DNA of 64,000 nt from Closterium sp. NIES-65. Its lineage: Eukaryota; Streptophyta; Zygnematophyceae; Desmidiales; Closteriaceae. The notes below the pieces were generated by a model. It had not been told where the DNA came from. It saw only the letters and a program-made list of their open reading frames with translations, and searched no databases. The position numbers were made by a program, and so were the translations under genes. Shown here piece after piece: positions 22,384-32,426 of the stretch; position 1 is the first letter of the stretch; each line of letters begins with the position of its first letter. The DNA is taken from positions 1,263,501-1,327,500 of the forward strand of contig CANXME010002057.1 in the NCBI GenBank assembly GCA_948144175.1, read 5' to 3'.

Positions 22384-24405
22384 AGCACCTCCAGGCGGAG
22401 CACCCCCAGTCTCAGCACCCCCAGGCTCAGCACCCCCAGGCCCAGCACCCCCAGGCTCAGCACCCCCAGACTCAGTACCCCCAGGCTCAGCACCCCCTGG
22501 CTCAGCACCCCCAGGCTCAGCACCCCAAGACTCCGCACCCCCAGGCTCAGCACCCCCAGGCTCAGCACCTCAAGTCCCAGCACCCCCAGGCTCAGCTCCC
22601 GCGTTAGCACCAGAGTCACCAGTGACCTCGACAGGCCCGACCGCGTCTACCTGGGACACACCTGATGGGGAAGGACCCTGAGAGGGGAGGGGGTATACCG
22701 GGGGGGGACCTGGTACCAAGAAGAGCGGGGGCGGGGGGAGGGACGGAGTGCGGTAGGGGAAGAGGCGGTAGTAGGGTACCGAGTCGTCGAACGTGACGTC
22801 CTGGGAGGACAGAACACGTCGAGAGGTGGGGTGGTAGAGCTGCCACCCAAGTGCGTCGGGGGGGAACCCCAGGAAGACGCAGGGAGCAGCGCGAAGGGAC
22901 AGCTTGTCCGCAGACAAGTCGCGGACAAACACCCGAGATCCCCAAGCCCGAAACGCCGACGCATCGCCAACCTTCCCTGTCCACAGCAGGGCTGGGGAGG
23001 TCTCTGGCCTGGAGATCCTGGGGTGGAGGTTGATCTGATGCGCCGCGTACCTGACCGCAAACGGCCACAGAAAATGGGGGGCAGCCGCATGCATCATAGA
23101 TATACGAGCGACGTCCATGACCATGCCAATGCGGCGCTCTGCAATCCCATTTTGCTGTGGTGAGTCCGGAAGCGTGAAGGTCTGGCGGATGCCTCGCGCA
23201 CAACAGTAGGCACGCAGAAGTCCAGAGGAGAACTCTCCGCCCCTGTCCGAGTGCAGACGCAACACAGGAAAGTCCGAGCCAAAGCTCTGCCTGAGCTGGA
23301 GACGAGCTGCGCGGATCCAGTCGATCAGCACCTCAGTGACATCACCCTTGCTGCGCAAGGGGAAGACTGTGGTGTAACGCGAGTAGTCGTCAACCACCAA
23401 CAGGAAGTAGCGCTCGTGACCGAGTCCACGGACGCGGGCAGGGCCCCACACGTCCATGTGAAGCGTCTGCAACGGAGCCTCTGTCGGAGGAAACTGGGAG
23501 GAGTGAGGAGCAGCACGCTGGCGCCCCTCGACACAGGGGACACAGGCAGGGCCAGGGCCCTGAGGAAGGGGAGGGAGGGACCGGGGGAGACCAGACACAA
23601 GAAGACGGGAGGCCATGCCTCTGAGCCGAAGCAGAGAGGGGTGGCCAAGGCGGTGGTGCCAGAGGAGGGTCTCGTGAGACAGACGGCGACACGAACAGGG
23701 GGCAGACTCAGGACCAGACCTGGACGCTGCAGCAAACACCTGACCAGACGAAGGGACTCTACCAGACTCATCACCGGGAGGAGAAGCAGTTGTCAGTGTG
23801 TACAGGCTCGACCCTGGCTGACGTGTAAACGTAGCCAGGTGGCGACCTGTGCTAGCCTCTGTGCAGTGTGTCACCCGCTGACAAGCAGGAGTGAACTGGT
23901 GGACACCCACATCCTGTAGGTCAGCACCACTCACCAGGTTCGTAGAGAACGAGGGGAGGTAGAGACCAGTCAGGGTGCCAGAGGGAGCCGCTGCACACGG
24001 GAGGACTGTGGAGAAACGAGACAGGACAGGACCCCCAGAGGGGTCAGCCACGGATACCGCAACCGGTCGACTAAGCGGCGTGAGAGTGGTGCGGTCCCGT
24101 AAGAAGGAGCGAGACGCCCAAGAGTCAAGGGTGAAGGTGTGAGAGGCCGAAGCCGACACAGTACCTGAGAGTGCAGACTCACTAGTACCTGAGAGCACAG
24201 ACGCATTGGCACCTAGAGCAGCAGCCTCACTGGCACGTGACGCAGCAGTACCAATGCCCGGGTCGGGCGGGAAACACCGGTAACAGTCACCCTCATCACT
24301 AACAGTTACAGCATACATTGTAGCAAGGATAGCATCAAAGTCAAGATCAAAGATGGCTACACCAGCCCTAGACAGCTCTCCCCAGCGGGGGATCTCAGAG
24401 GCCTC
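22384..24405 (-). pseudogene. Cop-F protease and integrase
   Basis: In frame with gag. The protease site reads TLDSWAS rather than TLDSGAS (about 24110-24125), so the flap-side Gly is lost and the enzyme should be dead. Integrase has the HHCC region (about 23510-23680) and the three acidic residues in HMDVWGP (about 23455), HSDRGGEF (about 23245) and QQNGIAERR (about 23140), all intact. The frame ends near 22570 within the GGAEP hinge and RT is in another frame from about 22540 on. This is the same hinge where Cop-B breaks. Confidence 0.88.
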
Positions 24406-25671
24406 CGGAAACTGCTGGCGCCAAGCGTCGGTCAAGCGGGCAAAGCAGCGGCGGGTGGTGTGGGTGCCCCCACACTGCTCACCCGCGCGGTCGCTGGTGC
24501 GAAGGACGTAGGTGCAGGGACTGAACGCCCCACCACGCTGACGCTGCGAGTACCACTCATGGAGCTGCTGAGGGGCGGGGACGTCGCGAGAGCGCTGCTG
24601 CTGCTGCTGCTGGCGCTGACCACCCCCAGTGCTGCTCCGCTGGGACGAGCCACTCCGACCACCTCCACCACCGCCACCCCCGCCTCCGCCGCCACCGCCA
24701 CCACCGCCACCCTCGCCCATGCCGCTCCTACCGCCACCTGCACCGCCACCTCCGCCGCCACCTCCGCCTCCACTGCCGCCACTAGTACCTCCACCCCCGC
24801 CACCACCTCCACCGCCACCCCCACTCCCCCCGCCGCCCCCACCTCCTCCACTACCGCCCCCGCTAGCTCCACCCGCTCCCTTGCCCCCCTTGCCCTTGCC
24901 ATAGAGGCGCCTACCGCTGGGGGCAGACGCCGCACCGACCGACTCTAGACCAACGAGGTCGGCCGCAGCAGAAGAGGCGATAGAGGGTAACAGGGGGGAA
25001 GGAGAACACCCCTCAAAGATGGGGGTGCGGGGGTCACCACGAGAGGCCCCTACAGCGACTATGCTCTTCTCGACCGCTAGCAGGGACTTCTCGAGGAGGT
25101 CGACAGTGAGGGTGGTGGGACAGACAGAGAGAAACCGGTCCCTAACAGCACGAAGGGAGTCAGGGAGACGGGTGACTAGAAAGTAGAGGGTGATGTACAT
25201 GGGAGGGGGGTTTTCGGCGCAGAAGGCAGCAGGAAACGCAGCTCGGTAGCGAGTGTCATTAGCGCGAAGGTGGGTAAAGAGGTCAGCGACTGTAGGAAAG
25301 GCAGCAAGGTCAGGGAAGAGGTACGGTAGCATGAGGCGGCTTAGTGTAGCAGAGGAAGGGGAGGAGTAGCGCGCAACTACAGCGTCGTACAAGGCCTGAG
25401 CGGTCTTGCACTGACTAAAGTGTGCGCGCTCGGAGGAAGGGAGGTGGCGACGCACAGCAAGACGTGCAGCAGCATCGCGTGAGGCCCACTTGGAGCGCAC
25501 AGTGGGGTCAGCATCAGCAGGAGGGGCAGGTACAGCGCTAGAGACAAAGTCAAAGAGAGAAACTTCATCTACCGTATCGCAAAGCAAGTACAGCTGCAAG
25601 TCGTCGACCCAGACTGCAAAGTCAATGGCACGACCCTCAGCGTCAAAAGCCAGGACACTGGGGGTGGCCAT
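24406..25671 (-). CDS. Cop-F Gag
   Basis: The ATG at 25671 (MATPSVLAFDAEG) is conserved; the open frame reaches farther upstream to 25740 but those codons belong to the leader. Capsid-like region, GKGKGGKG linker, Gly-rich tract (about 24640-24880), short Gln run (about 24595-24612) and the cluster C-X13-C-X3-H-X4-C (about 24450-24520) are all in one frame that continues into the protease. The sequence is clearly diverged from Cop-A/B gag (for example FAVWVDDLQLYLLCDTVDEV), so it is a separate subfamily. Confidence 0.88.
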
Positions 25672-26720
25672 GATAGCAGCTGACAGTCTCACCGGACAGG
25701 AAGGGTCGGGTCCCTTAGCAGCACAGCAACACAGCAGCACACCAACTCCGCCGGCCGAGGAGCAGTAGCAGCCCCACAGGAGCAGGAGCTCGGCACCTCA
25801 GACGGCTCTGGCGGCTCGGGTGGCTCGGGCGGCTCGGGCGGCTCGGGCGGCACGGGCGGGTCGGGCGGCTCGGACGGCTAGGGCGGCTCGGGCACGCAGC
25901 AGCACGGGCGGCTCGGGCGGCTCTGCTGCTCGGGCGGCTCATGCGGCTCGGGTGACGCTGGGGCTCACGGGCGGCGCGGGCGTCGTGGCGGGCGGCTCAC
26001 GAGCGGCTCGCGGGCGGCTCACGGGCGGCTGCACGGGCGGCTGAGGCGGCTCACGATCGGCTCGTGGGGTTGCTGCACGGACGGCTGCACGGGCGGCTGC
26101 ACGGGCGGTTGCACGGGCGGTGCACGGGCGGCTCACGGGCGGCTGCACGGGTGGCGCGTCGGGCGGCAGCACGGGCGGTTGCACGGGCGGCTGCACGGGC
26201 GGTACACGGGCGGCTGCACGGACGGCTGTACGGGCGGCTGCACGGGCGGCGCGTCGGGCTGCTGAGGGCGACGCACGGGCAGCCCACGGGCGGCTAGCGG
26301 GCGTCGTGCGGCGCGCACGCGACGGGCGGCTAGTGGGCGTCGGGCGGCTAGCGGGCGTCGGGCGGCTAGCGGGCGTCGGGCGGCTAGCGGGCGTCGGGCG
26401 GCTAGCGGGCGTCGGGCGGCTAGCGGGCCTCGGGCGGCTGGCGCGTCGGGCGGCTAGCGCACGGGCGGTCTGGATGGCGCACGGGCGGCTCTGGGCAGCG
26501 CGCGGGCGCTAGGGCGCGAGGGCGGGCAGCGGGGCGCGGGCGCTAAGGCGGCGCTCGGGCTGCTAGGGCGGGCGGCGCGCTAAGGCGGCGCTCGGGCCGT
26601 AGGGCAGATCGAAAAAAAAAAAGTAAGAGCAAGGGCCCGGAGCGCGCTCCGGGCGGAAAAAAAAGGTTCGATGTGGTGGGCCCTAAGCACAGTTCCCACG
26701 GGGGAACCTGCTCGATACCA
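25672..26720 (-). repeat. Cop-F leader with GC-rich minisatellites and primer site
   Basis: Contains GGCTCGGGC units (about 25800-25950), CGGGCGGCTGCACG units (about 26020-26260) and a nearly perfect 18-bp repeat of GGGCGTCGGGCGGCTAGC (about 26330-26430). The primer site, complementary to TGGTATCGAGCAGG, is at 26707-26720. No protein is supported. Confidence 0.82.
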
Positions 26721-26852
26721 TGATAAAGTTAGAACGAGAATGGAATGACTATGAACGAAGTGAGTACAAATAGGAAACCCTAGTTGGGTTGTACCCCCTA
26801 TGGGATACCCCACTATGGCCTACACAAATAAGTAAGCTATAATATTCTGACA
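26721..26852 (-). repeat. Cop-F 5' LTR
   Basis: 132 bp; TG…CA ends intact. It is bounded on the right by GTGTC (26853-26857). Confidence 0.95.
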
Positions 26853-26857
26853 GTGTC

Positions 26858-28517
26858 GCCTCCTTTGAAGCTGAAATCGCATCTTTCTTTCGAAGTGTTA
26901 GGACCATGTATCTTTTTCATGGCATTGACTCTTTTTGTTACTCAGGGTACAAGTTACCAAAACGAGAACAGTGGTCACCTCCACCAGCCTCTCCTGCTGT
27001 TGAGACGGCTTTGGAGGTTTTCAAGGAAGCAACCATTAAAGAAATTACTGGACAATCCTTCTCTACACTCACCAGAAAAGCGAAGAATGTCTTCCCGATT
27101 CTTCGGCGTCTTGCGAATGACCCTTCTCTCATTTTCGAACCTGCGGATAAAAACCTCGGTCTTACAGTCATGAGCAGAGATTATTATCAGGAGAAGTGCC
27201 TTTTACATCTGCTCGACGAGAAAGTTTACAAAGAATATTCTTTTGTTCCAGTGCCCGAGATTGTCGATGAGCTTCACCTGATCCGTTCAGAATGGAGTCC
27301 GCTTATCAAAGCCCGGGTCTGGGATTCCTTTTTTAATAAACCTAACTCCGGCTGGAAAGTTCCTGCGTTCTACGTTCTTCTTAAAATTCACAAGAAGATT
27401 CCTGCTGGTCGACCGATTGCCGCTTGCCATTCTTGGGTGACTACTAATGTTTCCCGCTGGCTGGATTCAGTTCTTCGTCCTTGGTCCTGAAGCAGCCTTC
27501 CTACGTCAAGGATTCTAAAAGCCTTATTGTCGAGCTGGAGCAGAGGAATTTCTCTTCCAACCTCCTACTCGCTTCATATGACGTGGAATCTCTTTATCCT
27601 TCCATTCCGCTATGGGATGGGATTGATGCTGTCAACTTCTTTCTTCAGAAGGAACGGCACCGTCTTACACCTGTCATCGTTCGCTTACTTCGATGGGTTA
27701 TGTTTAACAATTACGTCTCTTTCAACGGCCGCTTTTTCCGCCAAGTTCAGGGTACTGCTATGGGAACGTCAGTAGCTGTGTGCTTCGCTGTTCTGTTCCT
27801 GAGCTATCTGGACATTCAACTTCATGCCTCGCTTCGCGTTTCCCCCGCTCTGCACCGGCGTTTTATTGACGACGGCTTGATCATGTGGGAAGGAACGCGA
27901 GAGGATTTTGATTTGTTTCGGAAGCGGTTCGAATCTCTTCATCCTTCGATTCGTCTGACCTGGGTCATTTCATAACAGACTATGGACTTTCTGGACCTGA
28001 CGGTGTTTAAAGGTCAGAGGTTTCGGGATTTGGCACTCTGGACATGAAGCTGTTTCAGAAGCCGATGAACCGTTGCTTATACCTGCCGTTTAAGTCTTAC
28101 CACACCCGGTCAACAAAACTGGGTTTCATTCGCAGCGAGTTGCAGCGTTTTCTTCTGCGCTCGTCCTCTCAGGCTGATTTTTTTCACTCCCGCGCACTTT
28201 TCTTTGCTCGACTACGTGCACGCGGGTATCTGGAGAAGTTTCCTCTTCTGATTTTGAAGTCAGTGCTTTTTGCTAGTCGTGGGGAACTTCTCCAGCATGC
28301 CTCTGCTATTCGCAACTCTCCAACCCGTGGCCCCCTGGTGCTGAAACTGTTGCGCAACCCTCTGATTGACCGTTCTCGCCTGGGGAACATTTTGAATCAA
28401 CTCAAAAGTCACCTTAGTATAATGTCACACGGTGTGTTTTCTTCACGGAGAGCTATTATTGCTTGGAGGCTACCGCATAGAGTAGGGAATTTTCTTATTT
28501 CCGCTCATAAGAGTTAG
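26858..28517 (+). pseudogene. PLE-E reverse transcriptase, main domain, broken
   Basis: The frame runs in phase from the piece at 19184-19363. Visible Penelope-type RT motifs are FEPADKNLGLTVMSRDYY (about 27135-27190), VPAFYVLLKIHKKIPAGRPI (about 27360-27420), motif A SYDVESLYPSIP (about 27574-27610), motif B QGTAMGTSVA (about 27747-27775), the catalytic FIDD of the YxDD motif (about 27862-27875), then FLDLTVF and LFQKPMNRCLYLPF. Breaks: a frame shift near 27480, a TAA at 27973-27975, and another shift near 28030-28045. The C-terminal part (28044-28517) ends in GVFSSRRAIIAWRLPHRVGNFL. No GIY-YIG endonuclease follows, so this is either an endonuclease-free Penelope-like lineage or a copy that lost that domain. 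Confidence 0.8.
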
Positions 28518-28812
28518 ATTTCTTGTGCATGTTTGTACTGTACTATTTTCTATTCGTCCCCCCACCACCCAGGCCCCGCGACGGAATGCCACGCGATGGA
28601 GCCCTAGGGGTTGGTATTTGACGTAGCTTGCTTGCTCATTTTCTCCTTGTGGTCTGAAGAAGGCTATATGCTGAAACCGGTTACCATCAAACTTTTCTTC
28701 ACAAGGTCTACAAGCAAGCACCTTTTACACACATTTTTTACCTAAAAAACATAGTTGCTGCCACGTAAAGTCATGGCACCTAATTGGGGCCCACCCCGTG
28801 GCCACCATTCGC
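28518..28812 (+). other. PLE-E 3' untranslated region and flank
   Basis: No coding sequence. It contains the hammerhead-like structure at 28626-28719 and then about 90 bp of unassigned sequence before the first MSH2-like repeat. Confidence 0.5.
28626..28719 (+). ncRNA. Candidate hammerhead ribozyme in PLE-E
   Basis: The conserved core pieces are in order: CTGAAGA (28654-28660, fits CUGANGA), a short stem-loop, then GAAA (28673-28676), then CGGTTACC and a possible AUC cleavage site (28685-28687). A perfect 7-bp helix closes it (CCTTGTG 28645-28651 with CACAAGG 28700-28706), and a further 9-bp helix lies outside (GCTTGCTTG 28626-28634 with CAAGCAAGC 28711-28719). Stem II is weak (2 clear pairs) and stem III is very short, as in the small hammerheads known from Penelope-like elements. 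Activity is inferred, not shown. Confidence 0.5.
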
Positions 28813-28920
28813 CTTCCTTTCATCAACGAGGTGATTGGAACCCACCTATTGTCCTGAGGTGACTTTTGAGTCGACTCAAAAGTCTTCCTTTCATCAACGA
28901 GGTGATTGGAACCCACCTAT
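28813..28920 (+). repeat. Two partial copies of the MSH2 exon-1 start around a palindrome
   Basis: An exact 37-bp direct repeat (28813-28849 and 28884-28920) resembles the first codons of the exon at 29027 (LPFI-EV--TH). Between the copies lies the palindrome core TTTTGAGTCGACTCAAAA (28864-28881). Neither copy has a usable splice acceptor that I can see. Confidence 0.75.
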
Positions 28921-29026
28921 CGCCCTCCCTCTCACCTGCTCCCCTCTTCTTTTCCCTCTGCTCTGCTTGCTCCCCTACCCACCAACCCTCCCTTTTCTCC
29001 TTTTCCGTTTTCGGCCCTCATTTCAG

Positions 29027-29584
29027 GCCAGCATTCGCCTTCCATTCATCCGAGAGGTGCTTGAAACCCACGGAGGCTCGTTCCGCCCGATGCTGCACGA
29101 GAGGTTTGGCGCGAGCCTGCTCGAGTGGTGCGGGGCGGAGCACTTAGCTAAGTACGAGGGTCTGGTGGAAGCAGCAGTAGACTTAGACGCTCTGCAGTCA
29201 AACGGAGAGTATTTAATAGCTCCAGGTTATGACCCAAGCCTAGGGGAGATTAAAGAGGAGAGGGAGGGGGTTGAAGTCGAAGTGCAGAGAGCATTGCAGC
29301 AAGCAGCAAACGATTTAGGTCTGGTAGTGGATAAGACGATTAAATTAGATAAGACGGCGCAGGCGGGGTATTGCTACGAGATAACAAAGAAAGAGTAGAC
29401 GACCGTTAGGAAGAAGCTGAATTCGTCGTATGTGACCCTCGAGACGAGGAAGGACGGAGTTAAGTTCACTAATGCGAAGCTCCGGAGGCTGAGCGAGCGC
29501 CACGTGGCGCTCACGGATTCGTACATGGCGGCTCAGCGGGAGCTGGTCAACAAGGTGGTGGAAGTGGCTCAGACGTTCTTGGAG
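29027..29584 (+). pseudogene. MSH2: MSH2 exon X1 (lever and clamp region)
   Basis: Acceptor TTTCAG at 29021-29026; donor GAG|GTGAGA at 29584/29585. It encodes IRLPFIREVLE, VDLDALQSNGEYLI, VDKTIKLDKTAQ and LETRKDGVKFTNAKL. A TAG stands at 29396-29398 between ITKKE and a segment ending RKKL, where plant MSH2 has a continuous chain. No intron border is evident there. Confidence 0.88.
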
Positions 29585-29681
29585 GTGAGAGAAGGGTTTG
29601 GGGTTCAGGGTTTGGGTCCATTCTGTACTTTCTGGTGTTGGAACCCATGCTTCGGGCCCAAGGTTTTGTGGGGCGCATACT

Positions 29682-30212
29682 GTACATGGCGGCTCAACGG
29701 GAGCTGGTGAACAAAGTGGTGGAAGTGGCACAGACGTTCTTGGAGGTGAGAGCTCAGAGAGTTGGGTTTGGATTCTCAGGGTTCAGGATTCAGGGGTTTC
29801 GGATGCACAGTCTAGTGTGTTGGGAGCCATGCTTCAGGCTGGGTCTGGGACTTATGTGGTACAATGCGGCTCAGCGGGAGCTGGTGAACAAGGTTGTGGA
29901 AGTGGCGCAGATGTTCTTGGAGGTGAGAGAAGGCAGGCTGTACGATCTGAAGCATGGTGTTCGGAACCCATGCTTGGCCAAGGGTGGTATCAGGCTCCCT
30001 CTGTGTTAGTATCAGGTGTATCAGCCCAAACCTCATCAGCCTCAGGCAGTACATGGGGGTCCAGAGGGAGCTGGCAAACAAAGTGGTGGTGGAGGTGGTC
30101 ACAAACGGGATTAGGGTTTCAGGTTCAAGCTTTGGGGTTAGGCTGTCCAGTCATGCCCCACATCGAGGCTTCTGTGGGTTTCACGGATTCGCATATGGCG
30201 GTTCGGCAGCGC
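29682..30212 (+). repeat. Four partial copies of the MSH2 X1 exon tail in the next intron
   Basis: The stretch GTACATGGCGGCTCAGCGGG and following codons up to the donor recur at 29682-29745, 29859-29923 and 30049-30100, with a fifth shorter piece at 30180-30212. Spacing is about 160-190 bp, and the intron sequence between them (CCCATGCTTC…) is also repeated. The first two copies keep a TTGGAG|GTGAG donor. Confidence 0.85.
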
Positions 30213-30338
30213 CCTGCTGTTGTTGAGCTAGGCGCTGGATCACAGGTGTCGCACACATTTTGACTTTTGAGGTGCACCAGCAAAAGCATCATGCACACTC
30301 CCCTGCACGTGTCCTTTCGTTCCTTGGCATGCCAACAG

Positions 30339-30449
30339 GTGTTTGAGGGCGTGGCAGCACTCATTGCCGAAATGGACGTGCTTCAGGGCTTTGCCGAGCT
30401 AGCAGCTTCGGCACCCACTCCCTATGTCCGACCCTCCATCTAAGGCCCG
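30339..30449 (+). pseudogene. MSH2: MSH2 exon X2
   Basis: Acceptor CCAACAG at 30332-30338. It encodes VFEGVAALIAEMDVLQGFAE and ASAPTPYVRPS, a well-conserved MSH2 stretch. TAA at 30441-30443 is in frame, just before the only plausible donor (CCG|GTACGA). The stop may be a mutation or the exon may end differently. Confidence 0.8.
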
Positions 30450-30753
30450 GTACGAACCTCGGAATCCAGCTGGTGAGAAAATTCAGTGCACTTTTTATCG
30501 CGTCTTGGAGGACAAAATGTGTACCTTTCAAGCTTGCAACTTGGCCAATGTCTTGTTGCCCCAATGCCTTATTGCCAACCATAATTATTTTTTCACTCGG
30601 CTCATAAGTTGTCTTGTTGCTCCCATTCCTGCCTTATTGCCTTCCATATTTTCCCAGCTGCAATTTCCATCCTCTCCCTCCTGATTCCTCTTCCCCCGTC
30701 TTCCCATCTCTTGGCGCATCACATGACATGGCATGATATGGCATGGAATACAG

Positions 30754-30941
30754 AAGGGCGCCCTAGTGTTGGAGGACAGTCGCCATCCATGTGTGCCCAT
30801 GTGTTTCTATGTCCCACTTTCTCCCCGCCTTCTCATCCCGCCTTCTCCCCCTTCTCCGCCCTACTCCCTCACATGGCATGGCATCAGGAGGAGGGCGACC
30901 TAGTGTTGGAGGACAGCTGCCATCCATGTGTGGAGGTGCAG
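30754..30941 (+). repeat. Two upstream partial copies of MSH2 exon X3
   Basis: Copies of the exon start, each after a CAG or near one, at 30754-30796 and 30888-30941 (core GTGTTGGAGGACAG, then CCATCCATGTGTG). Period about 135 bp, including the GGCATGGCAT-type intron sequence before each copy. Confidence 0.85.
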
Positions 30942-31023
30942 TGTTTCCATGTCCCCTCTCCGCTCTCATTCCCCCTTCTCCCCCCTCTGCGCCCTACTCC
31001 CTCACATGTCACATGGCATGCAG

Positions 31024-31113
31024 GAGGAGGGCGACATAGTGTTGGAGGACAGGCGGCATCCATGTGTGGAGGTGCAGGATGACGTCAGCTCCATCCCCAA
31101 CCACTGCCACCTG
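31024..31113 (+). pseudogene. MSH2: MSH2 exon X3
   Basis: 90 bp, acceptor GCATGCAG, donor CTG|GTGTGT. It encodes EEGDIVLEDRRHPCVEVQDD and then VSSIPNHCHL, the conserved block before Walker A. This is the third and only full copy of this exon. Confidence 0.88.
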
Positions 31114-31138
31114 GTGTGTTCCCATTCACCATCGGCGT

Positions 31139-31207
31139 TCCCATCTGCTCCCATCTGCTCCCATCTGCTCCCATCTGCTCCCATCTGCTCCCAACCGCTC
31201 CCATCTG
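31139..31207 (+). repeat. 10-bp tandem repeat (CCCATCTGCT)
   Basis: About six to seven near-perfect units in the intron before X4. Confidence 0.85.
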
Positions 31208-31310
31208 CCAATCATCACCTCATAGCACCCGACAGTACCCAAAGGTAGCCCTTTGTACCGCTTCTCATGTACTGCATTCCACCCACCCACTACTCACCCC
31301 ACCCCATCAG

Positions 31311-31382
31311 GAGAGGGGTCGCAGCTGGTTTCAAATCATCACAGGCCCCAACATGGGCGGCAAGTCAACGTTTATACGTCAG
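31311..31382 (+). pseudogene. MSH2: MSH2 exon X4 with Walker A
   Basis: 72 bp, acceptor CCCCATCAG, donor CAG|GTGTGT. It encodes RSWFQIITGPNMGGKSTFIR, the ATP-binding P-loop of MutS proteins. Short degenerate echoes of CAGGTGTGTT follow the donor (31397-31500). Confidence 0.9.
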
Positions 31383-31588
31383 GTGTGTTTTTTACTTCAG
31401 GTGTGTTATACCGTCAGATGCGTTTTCGACTTGAGGTGCGCGCAAATGTCACGCATTCTATTTACGTGAGGTGCGTTCACACGCCAGGTGCATTGCATAA
31501 AGTTCACATAGACGTCCCCAACTCCTCACAACACGTCCTTTACTCAAAACATATCCTCTCATTCCCATACCCTGCTTGTGTGACACTG

Positions 31589-31786
31589 GTGGGAGTGGTA
31601 GTGCTGATGGCGGAGGTGGGGTCCTTTGTCACTTGCTCCTGTGCGCACGTGAGTAAAGCAGACCCAAAGCTCCTCAAAACACATTCCCTCATCCTTGCCT
31701 CACCGCTTGTGTCTGTGCCAGGTGGGGGTGGTGGTGCTGATGGCGCAGGTGGGGTGCTTCGTGCCTTGCTCCCGCGCACACGTGAG
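31589..31786 (+). repeat. Two upstream partial copies of MSH2 exon X5
   Basis: 31589-31653 and 31722-31786 repeat the exon start (GTGGGGGTGGTGGTGCTGAT … CACACGTGAG). Both depart from the exon just after CACGTGAG. Only the second has a CAG acceptor. Confidence 0.85.
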
Positions 31787-31854
31787 CAAAGCACGTCCTC
31801 AACTCCCCAAAACACATACCCTCGTCCTTGCTTCACCCCCTCCTTGTGCTGCAG

Positions 31855-31965
31855 GTGGGGGTGGTGGTGCTGATGGCACAGGTGGGCTCGTTTGTGCCTT
31901 GCTCCCGCGCACACGTGAGCATCCGAGACGCCATCTTTCCACGCGTAGGCGTTGGCGATTGCCAG
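31855..31965 (+). pseudogene. MSH2: MSH2 exon X5
   Basis: 111 bp, acceptor TGCTGCAG, donor CAG|GTGAGG. It encodes [19 protein letters not shown] and then [18 protein letters not shown], a hallmark block of MSH2 (usual form RVGAGD). This is the only copy that joins both halves. Confidence 0.9.
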
Positions 31966-32028
31966 GTGAGGTGGGGGAGGGGATGGTTGACTGGCGGTTG
32001 TTTGGAGGGGAGGAAACGAGTGGGAAGG

Positions 32029-32225
32029 CACACGTGAGCATACGAGACGCCATCTTTACCCGCGTTGGATTGCCATGTGAGGGGGGGGGGGAGAAAGGAT
32101 GGGGAACTGGCTGTTGATTGCGGGGGAGAAAGTGGGAGCGAGTTGGAGGCGCACACTCGCACTCGAGTGGGAGGAGTGAGCATTCGAGATGCCATCTTTG
32201 GCTCCATGGGTAATGGGGATTGCCA
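32029..32225 (+). repeat. Two downstream partial copies of MSH2 exon X5
   Basis: 32029-32076 and 32175-32225 repeat the exon end (GTGAGCAT-CGAGACGCCATCTTT … GATTGCCAGGTG). The second keeps the CAG|GTGCGG donor-like joint. Confidence 0.82.
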
Positions 32226-32275
32226 GGTGCGGGGGGGAATTGGAATGGACAAGCTGGAAGGAAGTGGAATGACGT

Positions 32276-32388
32276 TTGCTTGCTTGCACCTATACTGGTG
32301 TTTTTTCCCTGCACCCTAAACCCTAAACCCTAAACCCTGAACGCTGCACCCTATACGTTGTCAGCATTGCTTGCTTGCCCCTATACTG
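32276..32388 (+). repeat. Interstitial plant-type telomere repeat between short direct repeats
   Basis: Three CCCTAAA units and a partial fourth at 32314-32337, flanked by near-identical TGCTTGCTTGC(A/C)CCTATACTG at about 32276-32296 and 32367-32388. Confidence 0.8.
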
Positions 32389-32426
32389 TCGGCTCGGCTC
32401 TCCTCCCTGCACGCCGCCTCACTTGG

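Larger units (their letters stand above)
19364..26852 (-). mobile_element. Cop-F, full-length but inactivated Ty1/Copia element
   Basis: 7489 bp on the minus strand with 132-bp LTRs at both ends and a GTGTC duplication. The LTRs differ at three positions (outer TG reads TT on the left, one A/G and one C/A), so it is older than Cop-B. gag to RNase H are all present, but protease and RT active sites are mutated. Confidence 0.96.
26853..28740 (+). mobile_element. PLE-E, Penelope-like element, second segment
   Basis: Carries the main RT domain and a 3' untranslated region with a possible hammerhead ribozyme. The right end is not sharply defined; sequence after about 28740 has no recognisable element feature, and MSH2-like sequence begins by 28813. 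Confidence 0.78.

Noticed and set aside
28385..28415. Palindrome-like TTTTGAATCAACTCAAAA inside the PLE-E RT as another palindromic insertion
   Set aside because: It is imperfect, in frame with coding sequence (NILNQLKSH) and not flanked by a duplication.
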